Positions 61,161 through 64,000 of a stretch of 64,000 nt of DNA are shown in pieces; the first letter of the stretch is position 1, and each line of letters starts with the position of its first letter. The stretch comes from JBMHDW01 sp049889175 (lineage in GTDB: Bacteria; Pseudomonadota; Gammaproteobacteria; Comchoanobacterales; Comchoanobacteraceae). Location: assembly GCA_049889175.1 (NCBI GenBank), contig JBMHDW010000011.1, forward strand, positions 124,001-188,000. The letters run 5' to 3'. The notes under the pieces were generated by a model that saw nothing but the letters and a program-made list of their open reading frames with translations, was not told the origin of the DNA and ran no database searches. Position numbers and translations under genes: made by a program.

Positions 61161-61564
61161 AATTAAAAGACCTTCATTGGTCACGCATTCGGTTTTGGCT
61201 AGGGCTTTTGCTCATCACATGTGTGGTTGTTGGGCTTGTACTTCATGCTTTGAAAAGTAATATTAATGCTTATGTAACGCCATCTGGACTTATGGCATCA
61301 GAGCAGAAAAATCAGTCTATGCGTTTGGGGGGACTGGTCAAAGAATATTCTGTTGTTTATGATCAAAATCATTTAGTCCATTTTAGTGTGACAGATGGTA
61401 AAGAGGATGTTCATGTTGTTTTCGATGGCGTTTTACCTGCACTTTTTGAAGAGGGTAAGGGTGTTGTCGCACAAGGTAACTTTGATGGTCAGAATCAGGT
61501 GTTTATGGCATCTCAAGTTCTAGCTAAACACGACGAGAACTATCAGCCGCCAATGCCATCATGA
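61157..61564 (+). CDS. ccmE: Periplasmic heme chaperone CcmE
   Basis: A 135-residue chaperone that binds heme covalently and passes it to CcmF. A membrane anchor (about 12-32) precedes the OB-fold domain with RLGGLVKE and VFDGVLPALFEEGKGVVAQG. The heme-binding histidine is in the C-terminal HDENY motif (KHDENYQPP). I start at the ATG at 61157, coupled to ccmD. It overlaps ccmF by ATGA. Confidence 0.95.
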   Translation: MKLKDLHWSRIRFWLGLLLITCVVVGLVLHALKSNINAYVTPSGLMASEQKNQSMRLGGLVKEYSVVYDQNHLVHFSVTDGKEDVHVVFDGVLPALFEEGKGVVAQGNFDGQNQVFMASQVLAKHDENYQPPMPS

Positions 61565-63387
61565 TGATTGAACTCGCCCACTTTGGTTTCTTATTTGCCC
61601 TTGTTTTGGCTGGTGTGGTAGCACTGGTTGGATCAGTTGATGTTCGTAGAGTAAATGTTATTCAGTGCTCTCGAGTTATATTTACAATGGTTACCATGTC
61701 ACTTCTGGTGTTGATGTATGCTTTTCTAACATTAGATTTTTCGGTATCATATGTTTATCAAAACGCTCATGCTGCCTTACCTTGGTATTACCGAATAACA
61801 GCAGTTTGGGGTGCCCATGAAGGTTCACTGTTATTATTCGTATGGTGGATGATGCTCTGGCAAATGGTTATTGCTCGTGCTCAATTTAAAGAAAAAGAAA
61901 CCCAAGAGCGTGCAATGATTATCATGCTTTGGTTATTTTTCATGTTTGCTTCTTTTATCGCATATACATCGAACCCCTTTACACGAATATGGCCAATACC
62001 TGCAAGCAGTGGTTTGGATCTTAATCCACTATTACAAGATTTAGGTTTTGTCGTTCATCCACCTATATTATATGGAGGATACACAGGTAGTTTGCTTTTA
62101 TTTGTCGTGGTATTAGGATGGTTATGGCAGCACAAGAAGCCACTGGATCATAGTGCATTACTTCGATTGCTTTATCCAGCATTTGCTCTATTAACCCTGG
62201 GTATTGTGCTCGGAAGTTGGTGGGCTTATCATGTGTTGGGCTGGGGTGGCGTATGGTTTTGGGACCCTGTAGAAAACGTATCGCTCATGCCTTGGCTATT
62301 GTTGTTAATGTCGATTCACCACCTCCATCTAAAATCTCAAACTAAGTGGCATACATGGATGATGATCATTATGGCGATCAGCATGGCTACATTGGTCGTA
62401 TTGGGTGTATTCCTTGTTAGAAGTGGTGTATTGGTTTCAGTGCATTCATTTGCAACAGATCCAGCTAGGGGCTTTTATTTGCTCTCAATGCTTTGTTTGA
62501 TCTGGTTAGGGTCAGGTGCTCTGGTATGGCGCTCAGGATTGATGGCTCATAAAAATGGTCAAAAACCTTACTTTTGGTTGTTACCCCCAATCATATTATT
62601 AGGTACATTGTTAAGTGTAGTGCTACTTGGTACCATTGCGCCTATTATTGCTCAAGCATTTGGTCAATCAATATCGATCGGTGCACCTTACTTTAATCAG
62701 ATGGCAACGCCCATTGTGGCACTTGCGGTAATTGCCTTGGTGCTACAAACAGTCAAACCAAAAAATGACTGGTCTACAAAAGATGTTGTAATGCTCTCCA
62801 GTCAAATGGGTGTTGGCGTTGCTGTTTCTTTATTGTTCATTTGGGTCTATTCCCTTCAAAGTCCAATAGTATTTACAGTTATCTGTGTGCCAATTATTGT
62901 TGCAATGCTAAGACTCAATATTGATTTGCGTAGTGGCTCATCATGGTCGCATTTTGGTTTTCTACTTTTGCTATTATCAATCACAGTTCACAGCCTGGGT
63001 ACGCAATCATTTAATCGCAAACTGGCTGAAGGTGAGCAAGATCATATTGATGGATATAAGATGACATATGTTTCTGATGATGCAACTCAAGACGCCTATT
63101 CAAGGCATAAAAACGTGCATTTTTCATTTGATTATCACCAATCCTTCATTGGTAACATGGTCTCTAGTATCCAGTGGTTCGATGTGCGACAAATGGCTAT
63201 GCCACGTATTGGTTTGATGCATCATGGGCTAACAGATGTTTATGTTGCATTAAGTCAAGAAATTGCGCCTCATGAATGGGTATTTAGACTTGCATTTCAT
63301 CCGTGGGTGCGTATGATATGGTTTAGTGGTCTTTTGATCGTTATTGGAGGGGGTGTTAGTTGGAACAATCGAAGAAAATCTTATTAG
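61561..63387 (+). CDS. ccmF: Cytochrome c heme lyase subunit CcmF
   Basis: A 608-residue polytopic protein that with CcmH ligates heme to apocytochrome c. The WWD region is visible in HVLGWGGVWFWDPVEN, and WGAHEGSLLLFVWW and DLGFVVHPPILY carry conserved histidines and aromatic residues. It is slightly shorter than the usual 640-660. The end overlaps the ccmG start by 28 bp. Confidence 0.95.
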   Translation: MMIELAHFGFLFALVLAGVVALVGSVDVRRVNVIQCSRVIFTMVTMSLLVLMYAFLTLDFSVSYVYQNAHAALPWYYRITAVWGAHEGSLLLFVWWMMLWQMVIARAQFKEKETQERAMIIMLWLFFMFASFIAYTSNPFTRIWPIPASSGLDLNPLLQDLGFVVHPPILYGGYTGSLLLFVVVLGWLWQHKKPLDHSALLRLLYPAFALLTLGIVLGSWWAYHVLGWGGVWFWDPVENVSLMPWLLLLMSIHHLHLKSQTKWHTWMMIIMAISMATLVVLGVFLVRSGVLVSVHSFATDPARGFYLLSMLCLIWLGSGALVWRSGLMAHKNGQKPYFWLLPPIILLGTLLSVVLLGTIAPIIAQAFGQSISIGAPYFNQMATPIVALAVIALVLQTVKPKNDWSTKDVVMLSSQMGVGVAVSLLFIWVYSLQSPIVFTVICVPIIVAMLRLNIDLRSGSSWSHFGFLLLLLSITVHSLGTQSFNRKLAEGEQDHIDGYKMTYVSDDATQDAYSRHKNVHFSFDYHQSFIGNMVSSIQWFDVRQMAMPRIGLMHHGLTDVYVALSQEIAPHEWVFRLAFHPWVRMIWFSGLLIVIGGGVSWNNRRKSY

Positions 63388-63914
63388 TATTTGCACTGTT
63401 AGCAGTCATTATTTTAGGCGGTCTGGTGTTCACAATGCTTCAAAATCAGGGAGAGAATCAATCTCAGTATTTTACGTCACAACAAAATCATTCATTTCAA
63501 ATGCCTGAATTTAATAAAAAGACACTCTTAGGTCATTATCTTAATGATAAAGACTTGCTGTCAAAGCCTTATGTTCTTCATGTATTTGCACCATGGTGTT
63601 CTGTTTGTGTTCAAGAAATGGCTGATCTACAGAATTGGGGTTCTCGACATCATATTCGAATGATTGGTGTCAGCTTTCAGTCTGATGTGGCGGCAACTCA
63701 AGCGCTCATTAATCAACACCCAAATACATTTGAGCATGTTATAATGGATGATAATGGGTCATTATCAACTGACTTAGGGATTACAGGAACGCCTCAATCC
63801 TTTTTGGTGAATGCAGATGGTATGGTTGTTAATCATTGGATCGGGCCTATTTCGAGTCAGCGCGTTGCGCAACAAATGCTTCAATCATGGCAAGACCTAA
63901 ACCTATCCTCTTAA
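63360..63914 (+). CDS. ccmG: Thiol:disulfide oxidoreductase CcmG (DsbE)
   Basis: A 184-residue membrane-tethered thioredoxin-fold protein that reduces the apocytochrome heme-binding cysteines. The N-terminal anchor spans about 6-26, the active site is WCSVC in FAPWCSVCVQEM, and the cis-proline lies in GTPQSFLVN. The start is TTG, with GGAGGGGG upstream. It overlaps ccmF and ccmH. Confidence 0.93.
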   Translation: MEQSKKILLVFALLAVIILGGLVFTMLQNQGENQSQYFTSQQNHSFQMPEFNKKTLLGHYLNDKDLLSKPYVLHVFAPWCSVCVQEMADLQNWGSRHHIRMIGVSFQSDVAATQALINQHPNTFEHVIMDDNGSLSTDLGITGTPQSFLVNADGMVVNHWIGPISSQRVAQQMLQSWQDLNLSS

Positions 63915-64000
63915 TCTGTGCTTTCTGCTGCTTGCTAAGTCAGCAAAGTTTTGCTGCAGCATTGTACCCATGGCGTTCATCAGAAGATGAAATGCGTTTT
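63887..64000 (+). CDS. ccmH: CcmH N-terminus (partial at window end)
   Basis: An open frame starts with ATG at 63887 inside the end of ccmG and runs off the window after 38 codons. A signal peptide is visible (ICAFCCLLSQQSFAAA), followed by ALYPWRSSEDEMRF, which fits the region before the CcmH CxxC motif. Position after ccmG supports ccmH; the heme-lyase cysteines lie beyond the edge. Confidence 0.75.
   Translation, partial: MARPKPILLICAFCCLLSQQSFAAALYPWRSSEDEMRF

Overview
The window reads as a stretch of chromosome from an AT-rich, compact gammaproteobacterium. The evidence is gene order: rne/rluC divergent, rpmF-plsX-fabH-fabG-acpP-fabF-mltG-tmk-holB, groES-groEL, mutY-yggX beside divergent trmB, gpmI-envC beside yibN-grxC-secB, minCDE, uvrY-uvrC-pgsA-tRNA(Gly,Cys,Leu), and a ccm cytochrome c maturation cluster. 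All match classical gammaproteobacterial neighbourhoods. A tandem pair of ankyrin-repeat genes, large unrecognised proteins, a leucine dehydrogenase/branched-chain keto-acid dehydrogenase locus and heavy gene overlap suggest a host-associated lineage of the Legionella/Coxiella type. That placement is inference; no rRNA is present to test it. There are no insertion sequences, CRISPR arrays, prophage blocks or replication origin that I can see.

Layout. 1-3.8 kb: the edge of an unknown gene, rnr and an unknown membrane-anchored protein. 3.8-9.8 kb (minus): rsfS-mrdA-rodA-mltB-TPR/methyltransferase, a cell-elongation operon. 9.9-12.9 kb: orn and tsaE converging on rne across a strong terminator. 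13.1-21.6 kb (plus): rluC and a HAD phosphatase, then the phospholipid/fatty-acid operon ending in tmk-holB. 21.6-24.8 kb: dapE (minus) with a near-consensus promoter that predicts a leaderless mRNA, then groES-groEL. 24.9-28.4 kb is accessory: two ankyrin genes, tRNA-Phe and an ORF broken by one amber codon. 28.1-37.2 kb holds mutY, yggX, trmB, a LexA/cI-like regulator, hemW, tsaD, plsY, bioY, envC and gpmI. 37.3-41.2 kb: yibN-grxC-secB-msbA-lpxK. 41.1-46.8 kb (minus): minCDE run into leucine dehydrogenase and branched-chain keto-acid dehydrogenase genes. 46.9-49.0 kb: folE, a 59-residue membrane peptide and an outer-membrane-like barrel. 49.1-54.4 kb: tRNA-Ser-uvrY-uvrC-pgsA-three tRNAs-lolC/F-lolD. 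54.4-56.7 kb: a 753-residue AT-rich unknown. 56.8-64 kb: dapA, bolA, yciB, rluB and ccmC-D-E-F-G-H (ccmH cut by the window end).

How it fits together. Envelope construction dominates: peptidoglycan elongation (mrdA, rodA, mltB, mltG, envC), diaminopimelate synthesis (dapA, dapE), lipid A flipping and phosphorylation (msbA, lpxK), phospholipid entry (plsX, plsY, pgsA), lipoprotein release (lolC/F-lolD) and division-site choice (min). Leucine dehydrogenase plus the keto-acid dehydrogenase could supply branched acyl-CoA primers to FabH. The rest is RNA decay (rnr, orn, rne), tRNA/rRNA modification (tsaE, tsaD, trmB, rluC, rluB), repair (mutY, uvrC) and cytochrome c assembly.

The most interesting unexplained material is the amber-split ORF, the three large unrecognised proteins, the 59-residue membrane peptide, the degenerate E2, the LexA-like protein without its catalytic lysine, and the high frequency of overlapping convergent genes. 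I did not find a multi-gene system that I could defend as new.
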